A stretch of DNA of 64,000 nucleotides. It comes from Paraburkholderia sp. D15 (lineage in GTDB: Bacteria; Pseudomonadota; Gammaproteobacteria; Burkholderiales; Burkholderiaceae). Below are positions 16,938 to 26,474 of the stretch, piece after piece. The stretch's first letter is position 1. Every line of letters starts with the position of its first letter. The stretch lies in assembly GCF_029910215.1 (NCBI RefSeq), contig NZ_CP110395.1, positions 2,232,001 through 2,296,000 of the forward strand, in the 5' to 3' direction. A program made the translations under genes and the position numbers. The notes beneath the pieces were generated by a model. That model searched no databases, had not been told where the DNA came from, and was given only the letters and a program-made list of their open reading frames with translations.

Positions 16938-18391
16938 GGCAAGGTGATCTCGAAAGTAGTGCCGTATTCGGTCGACGTGAAACGGGCGCCGCCGCCGTGC
17001 GCGACCGCGACTTCCCGCACGATGGACAGCCCCAGACCCGTGCCGTCCGGCCGTCCGGTGACGAACGGCTCGAACAGGTGGTCCTGGATATCGGCGGGCG
17101 GTCCCGAGCCTCGATCGTGCACCGACAGCACGAGGGCACCGGCACGGCGCTGCGCGGCGACGTCGATGTGGCTGCCGGGCGGCGCCGCGTTGATCGCGTT
17201 CAGAATCAGATTGTCGAGCGCGCGTTGCAACTGATCCGGATCGAAGCGCGCCTCCTGCCGTTCGGCCGAACTGGCGATGCTCAGATTTTTCGCCGCCGCG
17301 CGCTCCGCATGCTGGGCCACGCACGCGTCGAGAAACGCGCCGACTTCGATCAGCTCGCGTTTCGGTTCGTCGTGTTCGGTGATGCTCAAGAGGCGCCGCA
17401 CCAGCGCGTCGAGCCGTTCGATCTCGCCGAGAATCACGCGCAACGCCTGCGGCTGCCGCTCGGCGCCGCCCGCCACCGCGCTCTCGGCCTTCAGCCGCAT
17501 CGCCGCGATCGGGTTGCGGATCTCGTGCGCGACACCCGCCGCGACCCGGCCGATCGCCGCGAGCCGCTCGGCGGTCGCCATCTGCCGCGCGAGCGTATCG
17601 CCGCGCTGCCGGGCGGCCGAGAGCCGCCGGCCCGCTTCGTTCAACGCGAGCACGATGCGGTCGAGTTCGCGTTCGCGGGTCGGCGGCAAGACCGGCAGGT
17701 CGGCGACGTCGTACGAATTGAGCGCGGTCTCGATCTGCGCGACGTGGCGCGACCACGTCATCGTCAATTGCGTGAGCAGCGCGGCGGCGATCAGCACCGT
17801 CACCAGCAGCACCGCCTGCCCCGCCATCAACTGGTAGTAGCTGCGGCCGGCGAACGTGAAGGTCCACGTCATGGTCCACGCGGTCAGATGCGGCACCGGT
17901 CCGGGCAACGGACAGGCGGCCATCAGCAGGGTTTGCGAGCGCGCGCCGTAGCGGTGGCTCGCCGCGTGATCGCTGCTGAGCGCCGCCGCGTTGATCTCGC
18001 GGATGCGTGGCAGTTCGCCGCCGGGTGGATCGGTGCGCGGCGCGGCGCCGTCGTAGGTCGGAAAGGCGTAGGCGAGCGAACCGGTATCCGCATGCCAGAT
18101 GCCGCCCTGGATGCCCTGCCGGTTGCTCAGGACGCTCTGCACCAGCGCGGTCAGACGGCCGCGCGCGGCGGCGTCGTTCAGCGTGGGCGACGCGCCGGCC
18201 CAGTCGGCGCTATGCAGACGGTAGGCGGACACGATCGCGTCGCACGCGCGCGCGTTTTCGGCGGCGGCCTGGCCGACCTGCGCCGCCGCCGATTGATGGA
18301 ACAGCCCCACCATCAGCCAGGCGGTCGCGCCCGCCGCGACGACCAGCAGTGCAAGCAGCACGATCAGCCGGCCGCGTAACGATCGAAGCAT
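16922..18391 (-). CDS. Membrane sensor histidine kinase partnering the NtrC-type regulator
   Basis: A 489-residue sensor kinase. A transmembrane segment at about 8-30 and a second at about 190-210 flank a ~155-residue periplasmic sensor region. The cytoplasmic part has a HAMP-like linker and the H-box AHEIRNPI with His289. The ATPase domain shows the N-box NLILNAIN (394-401), the G1 motif DRGSGPP (426-432) and the G2 motif GTGLGLSI (450-457). The ATG at 18391 was preferred to the upstream frame because it gives a standard basic-hydrophobic start (MLRSLRGRLIVLLALLV). It overlaps the regulator gene by 16 bp, so the pair is one operon transcribed away from the efflux genes. The signal is unknown; a periplasmic ligand such as a drug or envelope stress is plausible. 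Confidence 0.95.
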   Translation of the reverse strand: MLRSLRGRLIVLLALLVVAAGATAWLMVGLFHQSAAAQVGQAAAENARACDAIVSAYRLHSADWAGASPTLNDAAARGRLTALVQSVLSNRQGIQGGIWHADTGSLAYAFPTYDGAAPRTDPPGGELPRIREINAAALSSDHAASHRYGARSQTLLMAACPLPGPVPHLTAWTMTWTFTFAGRSYYQLMAGQAVLLVTVLIAAALLTQLTMTWSRHVAQIETALNSYDVADLPVLPPTRERELDRIVLALNEAGRRLSAARQRGDTLARQMATAERLAAIGRVAAGVAHEIRNPIAAMRLKAESAVAGGAERQPQALRVILGEIERLDALVRRLLSITEHDEPKRELIEVGAFLDACVAQHAERAAAKNLSIASSAERQEARFDPDQLQRALDNLILNAINAAPPGSHIDVAAQRRAGALVLSVHDRGSGPPADIQDHLFEPFVTGRPDGTGLGLSIVREVAVAHGGGARFTSTEYGTTFEITLPCPTS

Positions 18392-18588
18392 GTTGTTGTC
18401 CTGTGATGTTCGTGGCGGTCTCCGTCCGCCGCGCTCCCTGATGCGAATGGTATGCCAGCGCGAATCCATCGTACCGCGATGGATGGCGCGGCGGTCCTGC
18501 GGCGTGCGTTGCAGCCGCGCGAGCCGCCGCGCCGGAAGGGTTGCGCCAGGCCGTCATGACCGCCGTGTCACGCGAGCGCTCGCCGCCA

Positions 18589-18651
18589 TGTCGCGTGCGA
18601 CGACACCGCCATTGTCCTGATTTGCGACACCTCGCGTCGTGAATCGCGACA
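18589..18651. promoter_or_regulatory. Candidate enhancer: GCGACA/TGTCGC repeats for the NtrC-type regulator
   Basis: TGTCGC-GT-GCGAC (18589-18601) is an inverted pair, and two direct copies of GCGACA follow at 18624-18629 and 18646-18651. Their starts are 22 bp apart, about two helical turns. The distance to the sigma-54 promoter (centred ~60-110 bp upstream) suits an enhancer-binding protein. The assignment is inference from position and symmetry. Confidence 0.5.
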
Positions 18652-18703
18652 ACGCCGCGCGCGAGAGTGCGGCGCAAGTCACGACGCATCGGCATTTCAC
18701 GCC

Positions 18704-18719
18704 TGGCATGGTGGTTGCA
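18704..18719 (+). promoter_or_regulatory. Sigma-54 (-24/-12) promoter of the RND efflux operon
   Basis: TGGCATGGTGGTTGCA matches the sigma-54 consensus TGGCAC-N5-TTGCA at every position except C6 to T. The invariant GG (18705-18706) and GC (18717-18718) are separated by exactly 10 bases, as required. Transcription would start near 18731, about 127 nt before the GTG start of the first efflux gene. Confidence 0.72.
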
Positions 18720-18857
18720 GAGGATGACGCGCCAGCCGCCCCGTCACGATCGCCATTGCCATTGTCGTTGTCATGGCCATCGCGTCCACACGGGCGGCGC
18801 CCTGACGCCGTTACTCCGTTACTCCGCATTGAACCCGCTCGACTCGCCGAGGCACTC

Positions 18858-20081
18858 GTGAAAAGAACCAACCTGAAATGGCCGGCCCTCGCCGTCCTCG
18901 TGCTGCTGATCGTGGTGGCCGTCTGGTTGCTCGTGTTCCGCCATCCCGCGCGCAAGGCGCCGGCGGCGCCACCCGGCACGCCGGTGTCGGCGGTCGCGGC
19001 GAAACTGGCCGACGTACCCGTCTATATCGATTCGCTCGGCACGGTCACGCCGACGCGCACCGTGACCGTGATCACCCAGGTCAACGGGATTCTCGATTCG
19101 GTCGACTTCAAGGAAGGCCAGTTCGTGCGCCGCGGCCAGGTGATCGCGCGCATCGACTCGCGCGCGCTGGAAGCGCAACTGGTGCAGGCGCAAGGCACGC
19201 TGACGCATGACAAGGCCGCGCTCGCGAACGCCCAGCTCGATCTGCAGCGCTACCGTCAACTGATCAAGGTCGGCTCGATCACCCAGCAAACGCTCGACAC
19301 GCAGGTCGCGACCGTCAACGAAGACCAGGGCACGGTCGTCTCCGACACCGGCAACGTGAAGAACCTGCAGGTCCAGGTCAGCTACTGCACGATCGTCTCG
19401 CCGGTGGACGGCGTGGTCGGCCTGCGCCTCGTCGACCCGGGCAACTACGTGACGACGACCAGCACCACCGGTCTCGCCGTCATCACGCAACTGCAGCCGG
19501 CCACCATCGTGTACGCGGTGCCGGAGGACTATCTCGGCCAGATCCGCCGCGCGATGTCGCGCGGCGCGGTCGCCGTGCTCGCCTACGACCGCGACAAGAA
19601 GACCCTGCTGTCGCACGGCACGCTGCTCGCGGTCGACAACCAGGTGGACACCACCACCGGCACGATCAAGGTGAAGGCCGAATTCCCGCAATCCGGCGAC
19701 ACGCTGTTCCCCAACCAGTTCGTCAACGCGCGCATGCAGGCCGACACGCTGAACCAGATTCCGGTGATTCCGACCGCCGCGATCCAGCACGGCACCAACG
19801 GCGATTTCGTGTTCGTGGTCGGCGCGGGCAACAAGGTGGCGCTGCGCAACGTGAAGTCCGGCCCGGTGAGCGGCGACAACACCGCGATTCTCGACGGCGG
19901 CGTGAAGGCCGGCGAGCGCGTGGTGACTGACGGCGCCGACAAGCTCGACAACGGTTCGACCGTGCGGGTGGTGGCGGCGACGCCGGCCGGGGCATCGGGC
20001 GCGTCGGGGGCATCGGGTACGTCCGCGGCATCCGGCGCTTCGGCCTCGCCGGCCGCGTCCGCCGCTCCCGCGTCCAACTAA
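18858..20081 (+). CDS. mdtA: RND efflux periplasmic adaptor subunit (MdtA/MuxA-like)
   Basis: A 407-residue membrane-fusion protein linking the inner-membrane RND pumps to the outer-membrane channel. The GTG at 18858 gives the expected start, a basic N-terminus with one membrane anchor (WPALAVLVLLIVVAVWLLVF), and is preceded by CGAGG. Longer in-frame starts would place the coding region across the sigma-54 promoter. The lipoyl/barrel-sandwich parts are seen in VNGILDSVDFKEGQFVRRGQ and YCTIVSPVDGVVGLRLVDPG, separated by a short alpha-hairpin. The C-terminus ends in an Ala/Ser/Gly repeat tail. It heads a four-gene operon with two different RND pumps, as in mdtABC of E. coli and muxABC-opmB of Pseudomonas. 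Confidence 0.92.
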   Translation: MKRTNLKWPALAVLVLLIVVAVWLLVFRHPARKAPAAPPGTPVSAVAAKLADVPVYIDSLGTVTPTRTVTVITQVNGILDSVDFKEGQFVRRGQVIARIDSRALEAQLVQAQGTLTHDKAALANAQLDLQRYRQLIKVGSITQQTLDTQVATVNEDQGTVVSDTGNVKNLQVQVSYCTIVSPVDGVVGLRLVDPGNYVTTTSTTGLAVITQLQPATIVYAVPEDYLGQIRRAMSRGAVAVLAYDRDKKTLLSHGTLLAVDNQVDTTTGTIKVKAEFPQSGDTLFPNQFVNARMQADTLNQIPVIPTAAIQHGTNGDFVFVVGAGNKVALRNVKSGPVSGDNTAILDGGVKAGERVVTDGADKLDNGSTVRVVAATPAGASGASGASGTSAASGASASPAASAAPASN

Positions 20082-20093
20082 CGGCCGGTCTCC

Positions 20094-23000
20094 ATGAATA
20101 TTTCGCGCCCCTTCATCGAGCGGCCGATCGCCACCTCGTTGCTGATGATCGCCGTGCTGCTCGCCGGCCTGCTCGGCTATCACCTGCTGCCGGTTTCGGC
20201 GCTGCCCGAGGTGGACTACCCGACCATCCAGGTCTACACCCAGTATCCGGGTGCGAGTCCCGACGTGGTCAGCTCGTCGATCACCGCGCCGCTCGAAGTG
20301 CAGCTCGGCGAAATGGCCGGCCTGAAGACGATGAACTCGACCAGTTCGAACGGCGTCTCGGTGATCACGCTGGAGTTCGATCTGTCGCTCTCGCTCGACG
20401 TCGCCGAACAGGAAGTGCAGGCGGCGATCAACGCGTCGGCCAGCTATCTGCCGGCCAACCTGCCCTACCCGCCGGTCTACAGCAAGGTCAATCCGGCCGA
20501 CGCGCCGGTGCTCACGCTGTCGCTGACCTCGGACGTGCTGCCGCTCACGAAGATCGAAGACCTCGCCGACACCCGCCTCGCGCAGAAGATCTCGCAGATC
20601 TCCGGCGTGGGTCTCGTGACGATCAGCGGCGGCCAGCGTCCGGCGGTGCGTATCGAGGCGAACTCCGGCGCGCTGAATTCGCTCGGCCTGTCGCTCGACG
20701 ACGTGCGCACCGCGCTTGGCAACGCCAACGTCAATCAGGCGAAGGGCAATCTGGACGGCAAGTACCAGGCGTATTCGATCGGCGCGAACGACCAGTTGCA
20801 ATCCGCCGACCAGTACCCGGACGTGGTGCTCGCGTACAAAAACGGCGCGCCGATCCGGCTCGCGCAGATCGCGACCTCGGTGCAGGCCGCCGAGGACGTG
20901 CAGCAGGCCGCGTGGACCGGCACGCGGCCGTCGATCGTGCTGAACATCCAGCGGCAGCCGGGCGCCAACGTGATCGAGGTGGTGGACCGCGTGCAGAAGC
21001 TGCTGCCGCAACTGCGCGCGAGCCTGCCGGCCACGCTGAAGGTCGATGTGCTGACCGACCGTACGCAGACCATCCGCGCGTCGGTCACCGACGTCGAATA
21101 CGAGCTCGCGGTGGCCGTCGCGCTGGTGGTGATGGTGATCTTCATCTTCCTGCGCAAGGTGGCCGCGACCGTGATTCCGGCGGTCACCGTGCCGCTGTCG
21201 CTGATCGGCACGCTCGCGGTCGCGTACGGACTCGGCTTCTCGCTGAACAACCTGACGCTGATGTCGCTGACCATCGCGACCGGCTTCGTGGTCGACGATG
21301 CGATCGTGATGATCGAGAACATCACGCGCTACATCGAGGCCGGCGACAAGCCGCTGGAAGCCGCGCTGAAAGGCTCGAAGCAGATCGGCTTCACGATCGT
21401 GTCGCTGTCGGTCTCGCTGATCGCGGTGATGATTCCGCTGCTGTTCATGGGCGACGTGGTCGGCCGGCTGTTCCGCGAATTCGCGCTGACGCTGGCCATC
21501 GCGATCGTGATCTCCGCGTTCGTGTCGCTGACGCTCACGCCGATGATGTGCTCGCGCATGTTCAAGGAGCACGAGGAAGAACACCGCGTCGATTTCTTCG
21601 ACAAGGTGAACCGCCGCTATGTGCAGGGTCTCGGCTGGGTGCTGGAGCATCGCGCGCTGACGCTGCTGTCGGTCGCGCTGACCGCCGCGCTGACGTTCGC
21701 GATCCTGCTGTTGATGCCCAAGGGCTTCTTCCCCGAACAGGACACCGGGCTGATCGAGGGGATTTCGCAGGCGGCGCCGGGCATTTCGTTTCCGTACATG
21801 GTGCAGAAGCAGCAGCAACTGGTCGGCGATCTGCTCAAGGACCCGGCGGTCGCGAGCCTGTCCTCGTTCGTCGGCATCAACCAGACGAGCCCGACGCTCA
21901 ACCAGGGCACCGTGCTGATCAATCTGAAGGACAAGGGCGATCGCGACAGCAGCGCGGCGGTGATCCGCCGGCTCTCGGATGCGACCGGCAGTCTCGCCGG
22001 CATGCGTTTGTTCCTGCATCCGGTGCAGGACCTGACGCTCGACGACACGATCTCGACCACCAGCTACCGCGTCGGCCTGCAAGCCACCGACCCGGACACG
22101 CTGAACGAATGGACCGGCAAGCTGATCGCCGCGCTCAGGGACGACCCGGCCTTCGCCGACGTGCAGAGCCAGGCGTTGCAGCAAGGCAACCAGATCCAGC
22201 TGAGCTTCGACCGCGCGACCGCGTCGCGCCTGGGCATCACGCCGCAGGCGATCGACGACGTGCTGTACGACGCGTTCGGCCAGCGCCAGGTATCGACCAT
22301 CTACACGCAGCTGAATCAGTATCACGTGGTGCTGGTCGCCGACAAGACCTCCGGCAACCTGTCCGATCTGCTCTCCGGGCTCTACGTGGATACGGCCGCG
22401 GGCGGCGTCGCGCCGCTCGCCAGCATGGCGACCATGAAGCTGATCCACGCGCCGGTCACGATCAACCGCCAGGGCCAGTTCCCGTACGCGGACGTGTCGT
22501 TCAATCTGCAGCCGGGCTATACGCTCGGCACCGCCGTGACGCGCCTCGCCGACATCGAGAAGCAGATCGGGCTGCCGCTGACCGTGCAGGCGTCGCTGGA
22601 AGGCACGGCGGCGACCTTCCAGTCGTCGCTGTCGAACGAGGCGTTCCTGGTGGGCGCGGCGATCATCGTCGTGTACCTGATGCTCGGCGTGCTGTACGAA
22701 AGCTTCATCCACCCGGTGACGATTCTCTCGACGCTGCCCTCGGCGGCGCTCGGCGCGCTGCTCGCGCTGGTGATCACGGGCACGCAGTTCGACATCATCG
22801 GGTTGATCGGCATCGTGCTGCTGATCGGCATCGTGATGAAGAACGCGATCATGATGATCGACTTCGCGCTGGAGCTGGAGCGCAACGAAAACCTGCCCGC
22901 CGTCGAGGCGATCCGCCGCGCCGCCGAACTGCGCTTCCGGCCGATCCTGATGACCACCATGGCGTCGCTGTTCGGCGCGGTGCCGCTCGCGTTCGGCACC

Positions 23001-23234
23001 GGCATGGGCTCGGAGCTGCGGCATCCGCTGGGGATCGCGATTATCGGCGGCCTCGTGATCAGCCAGTTGCTCACGCTGTTCTCCACGCCGGTCATGTATC
23101 TCGCGATGCATCGCGTCGAGGACCGCTTCAGCAAGCGCGGCAAGGGTGATGGCAAAGGTGACGGCGAAGGTGACGGCAAACGCGGCCAGGATGACGCGCC
23201 GGGCCACGGCGGCGAACCCGCGCCGGTGGAGTAA
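20094..23234 (+). CDS. mdtB: RND multidrug efflux transporter subunit (MdtB/MuxB-like)
   Basis: A 1046-residue inner-membrane RND antiporter. It begins with the family-typical MNISRPFIERPIATSLLMIA and has twelve membrane segments in the 1+5+1+5 layout, with two large periplasmic loops. The proton-relay aspartate pair is in GFVVDDAIVMIEN (about 400-412). Further motifs are FPEQDTG at the start of the second periplasmic loop and GIVMKNAIMMIDFA in the second half. It starts 12 bp after the adaptor gene. MdtB-type subunits act with MdtC as a heterotrimer in E. coli. The C-terminus carries a short Gly/Asp/Lys repeat (KGDGKGDGEGDGK) of no known role. Confidence 0.94.
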   Translation: MNISRPFIERPIATSLLMIAVLLAGLLGYHLLPVSALPEVDYPTIQVYTQYPGASPDVVSSSITAPLEVQLGEMAGLKTMNSTSSNGVSVITLEFDLSLSLDVAEQEVQAAINASASYLPANLPYPPVYSKVNPADAPVLTLSLTSDVLPLTKIEDLADTRLAQKISQISGVGLVTISGGQRPAVRIEANSGALNSLGLSLDDVRTALGNANVNQAKGNLDGKYQAYSIGANDQLQSADQYPDVVLAYKNGAPIRLAQIATSVQAAEDVQQAAWTGTRPSIVLNIQRQPGANVIEVVDRVQKLLPQLRASLPATLKVDVLTDRTQTIRASVTDVEYELAVAVALVVMVIFIFLRKVAATVIPAVTVPLSLIGTLAVAYGLGFSLNNLTLMSLTIATGFVVDDAIVMIENITRYIEAGDKPLEAALKGSKQIGFTIVSLSVSLIAVMIPLLFMGDVVGRLFREFALTLAIAIVISAFVSLTLTPMMCSRMFKEHEEEHRVDFFDKVNRRYVQGLGWVLEHRALTLLSVALTAALTFAILLLMPKGFFPEQDTGLIEGISQAAPGISFPYMVQKQQQLVGDLLKDPAVASLSSFVGINQTSPTLNQGTVLINLKDKGDRDSSAAVIRRLSDATGSLAGMRLFLHPVQDLTLDDTISTTSYRVGLQATDPDTLNEWTGKLIAALRDDPAFADVQSQALQQGNQIQLSFDRATASRLGITPQAIDDVLYDAFGQRQVSTIYTQLNQYHVVLVADKTSGNLSDLLSGLYVDTAAGGVAPLASMATMKLIHAPVTINRQGQFPYADVSFNLQPGYTLGTAVTRLADIEKQIGLPLTVQASLEGTAATFQSSLSNEAFLVGAAIIVVYLMLGVLYESFIHPVTILSTLPSAALGALLALVITGTQFDIIGLIGIVLLIGIVMKNAIMMIDFALELERNENLPAVEAIRRAAELRFRPILMTTMASLFGAVPLAFGTGMGSELRHPLGIAIIGGLVISQLLTLFSTPVMYLAMHRVEDRFSKRGKGDGKGDGEGDGKRGQDDAPGHGGEPAPVE

Positions 23235-23240
23235 CGCGCG

Positions 23241-26200
23241 ATGAACCTGTCCGAACCGTTCATCAAGCGCCCGGTCGCCACCACGCTGTTCGCGGTCGGC
23301 ATCGCGCTGTTCGGCGCGCTGGCGTTCAAGCTGTTGCCGGTCGCGCCGCTGCCCGAGGTGGATTTCCCGACCATCAGCGTGCAGGCCACCCTGCCGGGCG
23401 CCGATCCGAACACCGTCGCGACCTCGGTCGCCACGCCGCTCGAACGCCAGTTCGGGCAGATTTCCGGCGTCACGCAGATGACCTCGGTCAGCTCGCTCGG
23501 CGCGACCCGCATCACAATGCAGTTCGATCTGAACCGCGACATCAACGGCGCGGCGCGCGACGTGCAGGCCGCGATCAGCGCGGCGCGCACCAACCTGCCC
23601 GCCAACCTCGACGGCAATCCGACCTACCGCAAGGTCAATCCGGCCGATGCGCCGATCCTGATCGTCAGTCTCACGTCCGATTCGGCGACCCGTGGCCAGT
23701 TGTACGACGCGGCCTCCACGGTGCTGCAGCAGAAGCTGCTGCAAACGCCGGGCGTGGGCGACGTCACGGTGGGCGGCGGCGCGTTGCCGGCGGTGCGGAT
23801 CGAACTGAATCCTGACCGCGTGAATCACTACGGCATCAGTCTCGAACAGATCCGCAGCGCGATCGCGACCGCCAACGTCGATCTGCCGAAAGGCTCGGCG
23901 GGCGTCGGGCCGCTGAAGTACAACATCGGCGCGAACGACCAGCTCTACAACGCGCAGGACTACGCGCCGCTGATCGTCAAGCAGACCGGCAACGACGTCG
24001 TGCACATTTCCGATCTCGGCTACGTGCGCCAGGACGTGGAGAATCTGGAGAACTACGGGCTGTCGAACGGCAAGCCGGCGGTGCTGCTGATCGTCTACAA
24101 GCAGCCCGGCGCGAACGTGATCGACACGGTCAACAACGTGAAGGCGGCGCTGCCGTTTCTCGAAGCGTCGATCCTGCCGACCATCAAGCTCAACATCCTG
24201 ATGGACCGCACCTCGACGATCCGCGCGTCGCTGCTGGACGTCGAGATCACGCTGGCGATCTCGGTGCTGCTCGTCACCGCGGTGACCTTCGCGTTCTTCC
24301 GCAACTGGCGCACCACGCTGGTACCGGCGATCGTCGTGCCGCTGTCGCTGCTCGGCACCTTCGGCGTGATGTACTTTCTCGGCTTCAGCCTGAACAACCT
24401 GTCGCTGATGGCGCTGACCATCTCCACCGGCTTCGTGGTGGACGACGCGATCGTGGTGGTCGAGAACATCATGCGCCACATGGAGCGCGGCGAGCCGCCG
24501 ATGCAGGCGGCGCTGACCGGCGCCCGCGAGGTCGGCTTCACGGTGCTGACCATCAGCGTGTCGCTGATCGCGGTGTTCATTCCACTGCTGCTGATGGGCG
24601 GCATCGTCGGGCGGCTGTTCCGCGAATTTTCGGTATCGCTGTCGGTGGCGATCGTGATGTCGATGGTGATTTCGCTGACCGTCACGCCGATGCTCTCCAG
24701 CATCGCGCTGCGCAGCACCGGCCACGCCGACGACGAAAACGAATACCCCGACTCGCGCTTTCACCGCTTCTATGCGCGCACGCTCGGCTGGGTGATCCGC
24801 CATCCGGTGCTGATGGGCATCGTGACGATTCTCGTGCTGGCGCTCAACGTGCTGCTGTACATCGTGATCCCGAAGGGCTTCTTTCCGCAGGAGGACACCG
24901 GCCGGCTGATCGGCCAGGTACAGGCGTCGCAGAGCATTTCGTACCACGCGATGCAGCAGAAATTCCTCAAGATCAATCAACTGGTCCTGAAGAACCCGAA
25001 CGTGCAGGCGGTGGGCGGTTTCGTCGGCGGTTCGAACTCGGTGAATACCGCGCTGCTGTTCGTCACGCTCAAACCGCTCGGCCCGCGCAAGGCGAGCGCC
25101 GACCAGGTGATCGCGCAGTTGCGCCGCACGCTCGGCGATATTCCCGGCGCGCGCCTGTTCCTGCAATCGGCGCAGGACATCACGGTGGGCGGCCGGCAAA
25201 GCGGCGCGCAATACCAGTTCACGATGACCGCCGACGAGCAGACCGATCTCGACAAATGGGTGCCCAAGGTCGTCGCCGCGATGCACAAGCTGCCGATGCT
25301 GCAGGACATCAACACCGACCAGCAGGACAACAGCATGCAGGCGAACGTCGCGGTGAATCGCGACACGGCCGCGCGGCTGGGCGTCAATTTCGCGTCGATC
25401 GATCAAGGGCTGTACGACGCGTTCGGCCAGCGCCAGGTGTCGACCATCTACAAGGCCGCGAACCAGTATCACGTCGTGATGGAACTCGCGCCGGAGTACT
25501 GGACCGATCCCGCCGCGCTGAAGGCGATCTACGTGCCGGCCGGCGCGGCCTCCACCTCGGGCAGCGGCGCGACCGGCGGCGGCACCACCAGCGCGCCGAG
25601 CGTCGCGACCTCGGCGCGTGCGGCGTCGGCCGCGGCGGCAGCCGCCAGCGCGGCGGCGGCCGCCGGCCCGGGCAGCGCCACGGTGACGCCCTCCACCGCC
25701 GTGCTGTCGAGCGGCAACGCGCTGGTGCCGCTCTCGGCGATGGCGCAATTCTCGATCGCCAAGACCGCGATCTCGATCAACCATCAGGGCACGTTCCCGG
25801 CCGTGACGGCGTCGTTCAATCTCGGACCCGGCGCGTCGATCGGTCAGGCGACCCAGCAGGTCGACGAGGCGGTCGCGCAGTTGCGCATGCCGGCCAGCAT
25901 CGTCGGTAGTTTCGCGGGGACCGCGCAGGTGTTTCAGCAGTCGGTGGCGAGCGAGCCGATCCTGATCATCGCCGCGCTGCTGACGGTGTACATCGTGCTC
26001 GGCATGCTCTACGAAAACCTGATGCATCCGCTGACGATCCTCTCGACGCTGCCGTCCGCCGGCGTCGGCGCGCTGATCGCGCTGCTGGTGACCGACACGG
26101 AGTTGTCGATCATCGCGCTGGTCGGCGTGATTCTGCTGATCGGCATCGTCAAGAAGAACGCGATCATGATGATCGACTTCGCGATCACCGAGGAACGCCA

Positions 26201-26474
26201 GAAGAACCTGAAGCCCGAGCAGGCCATCACGCGTGCGTGCCTGATCCGTTTCCGGCCGATCATGATGACCACCAGCGCCGCGATTCTCGGCGCGATGCCG
26301 CTCGTGTTCGGCTCGGGCTACGGCTCCGAATTCCGCAAGCCGCTCGGCATTTCGATTATCGGTGGATTGATTTTTAGCCAGATGCTCACGCTTTATACGA
26401 CGCCGGTCATCTATCTGTGGCTCGACCGCGCGTATCAGCGTCTGCGCCGTCATCGCAAGGAAGCTTCATCATGA
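23241..26474 (+). CDS. mdtC: RND multidrug efflux transporter subunit (MdtC/MuxC-like) with Ala/Ser/Gly insertion
   Basis: A 1077-residue RND antiporter, about 50 residues longer than E. coli MdtC (1025). Proton-relay aspartates are in GFVVDDAIVVVEN, and FFPQEDTGRLIGQVQ opens the second periplasmic loop. At about residues 763-827, between KAIYVPAG and NALVPLSAMAQ, there is a low-complexity insertion of Ala, Ser, Gly and Thr in the second periplasmic porter domain. This accounts for the extra length. The gene starts 6 bp after mdtB and its stop overlaps the next start (ATGA), so the operon is tightly coupled. The pump is expected to form with MdtB, the adaptor and the outer-membrane lipoprotein. 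Confidence 0.94.
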   Translation: MNLSEPFIKRPVATTLFAVGIALFGALAFKLLPVAPLPEVDFPTISVQATLPGADPNTVATSVATPLERQFGQISGVTQMTSVSSLGATRITMQFDLNRDINGAARDVQAAISAARTNLPANLDGNPTYRKVNPADAPILIVSLTSDSATRGQLYDAASTVLQQKLLQTPGVGDVTVGGGALPAVRIELNPDRVNHYGISLEQIRSAIATANVDLPKGSAGVGPLKYNIGANDQLYNAQDYAPLIVKQTGNDVVHISDLGYVRQDVENLENYGLSNGKPAVLLIVYKQPGANVIDTVNNVKAALPFLEASILPTIKLNILMDRTSTIRASLLDVEITLAISVLLVTAVTFAFFRNWRTTLVPAIVVPLSLLGTFGVMYFLGFSLNNLSLMALTISTGFVVDDAIVVVENIMRHMERGEPPMQAALTGAREVGFTVLTISVSLIAVFIPLLLMGGIVGRLFREFSVSLSVAIVMSMVISLTVTPMLSSIALRSTGHADDENEYPDSRFHRFYARTLGWVIRHPVLMGIVTILVLALNVLLYIVIPKGFFPQEDTGRLIGQVQASQSISYHAMQQKFLKINQLVLKNPNVQAVGGFVGGSNSVNTALLFVTLKPLGPRKASADQVIAQLRRTLGDIPGARLFLQSAQDITVGGRQSGAQYQFTMTADEQTDLDKWVPKVVAAMHKLPMLQDINTDQQDNSMQANVAVNRDTAARLGVNFASIDQGLYDAFGQRQVSTIYKAANQYHVVMELAPEYWTDPAALKAIYVPAGAASTSGSGATGGGTTSAPSVATSARAASAAAAAASAAAAAGPGSATVTPSTAVLSSGNALVPLSAMAQFSIAKTAISINHQGTFPAVTASFNLGPGASIGQATQQVDEAVAQLRMPASIVGSFAGTAQVFQQSVASEPILIIAALLTVYIVLGMLYENLMHPLTILSTLPSAGVGALIALLVTDTELSIIALVGVILLIGIVKKNAIMMIDFAITEERQKNLKPEQAITRACLIRFRPIMMTTSAAILGAMPLVFGSGYGSEFRKPLGISIIGGLIFSQMLTLYTTPVIYLWLDRAYQRLRRHRKEASS

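Larger units (their letters stand above)
18392..18857. promoter_or_regulatory. 466-bp divergent control region between the two-component operon and the RND efflux operon
   Basis: No gene is supported here. The region contains a near-consensus sigma-54 promoter (18704-18719) reading toward the efflux operon and, 50-115 bp upstream of it, several GCGACA/TGTCGC motifs suited to an NtrC-type activator. The promoter of the kinase-regulator operon should lie near 18392-18500; I could not pick clear -35/-10 boxes. Confidence 0.7.

Noticed and set aside
18819..26453. A 2544-codon open frame on the minus strand opposite the RND efflux operon
   Set aside because: It lies fully antisense to four well-identified efflux genes. 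Its product is dominated by Arg, His, Asp, Gln and Val, typical of a frame opened by GC-rich third positions. No domain is seen and its start is not supported.
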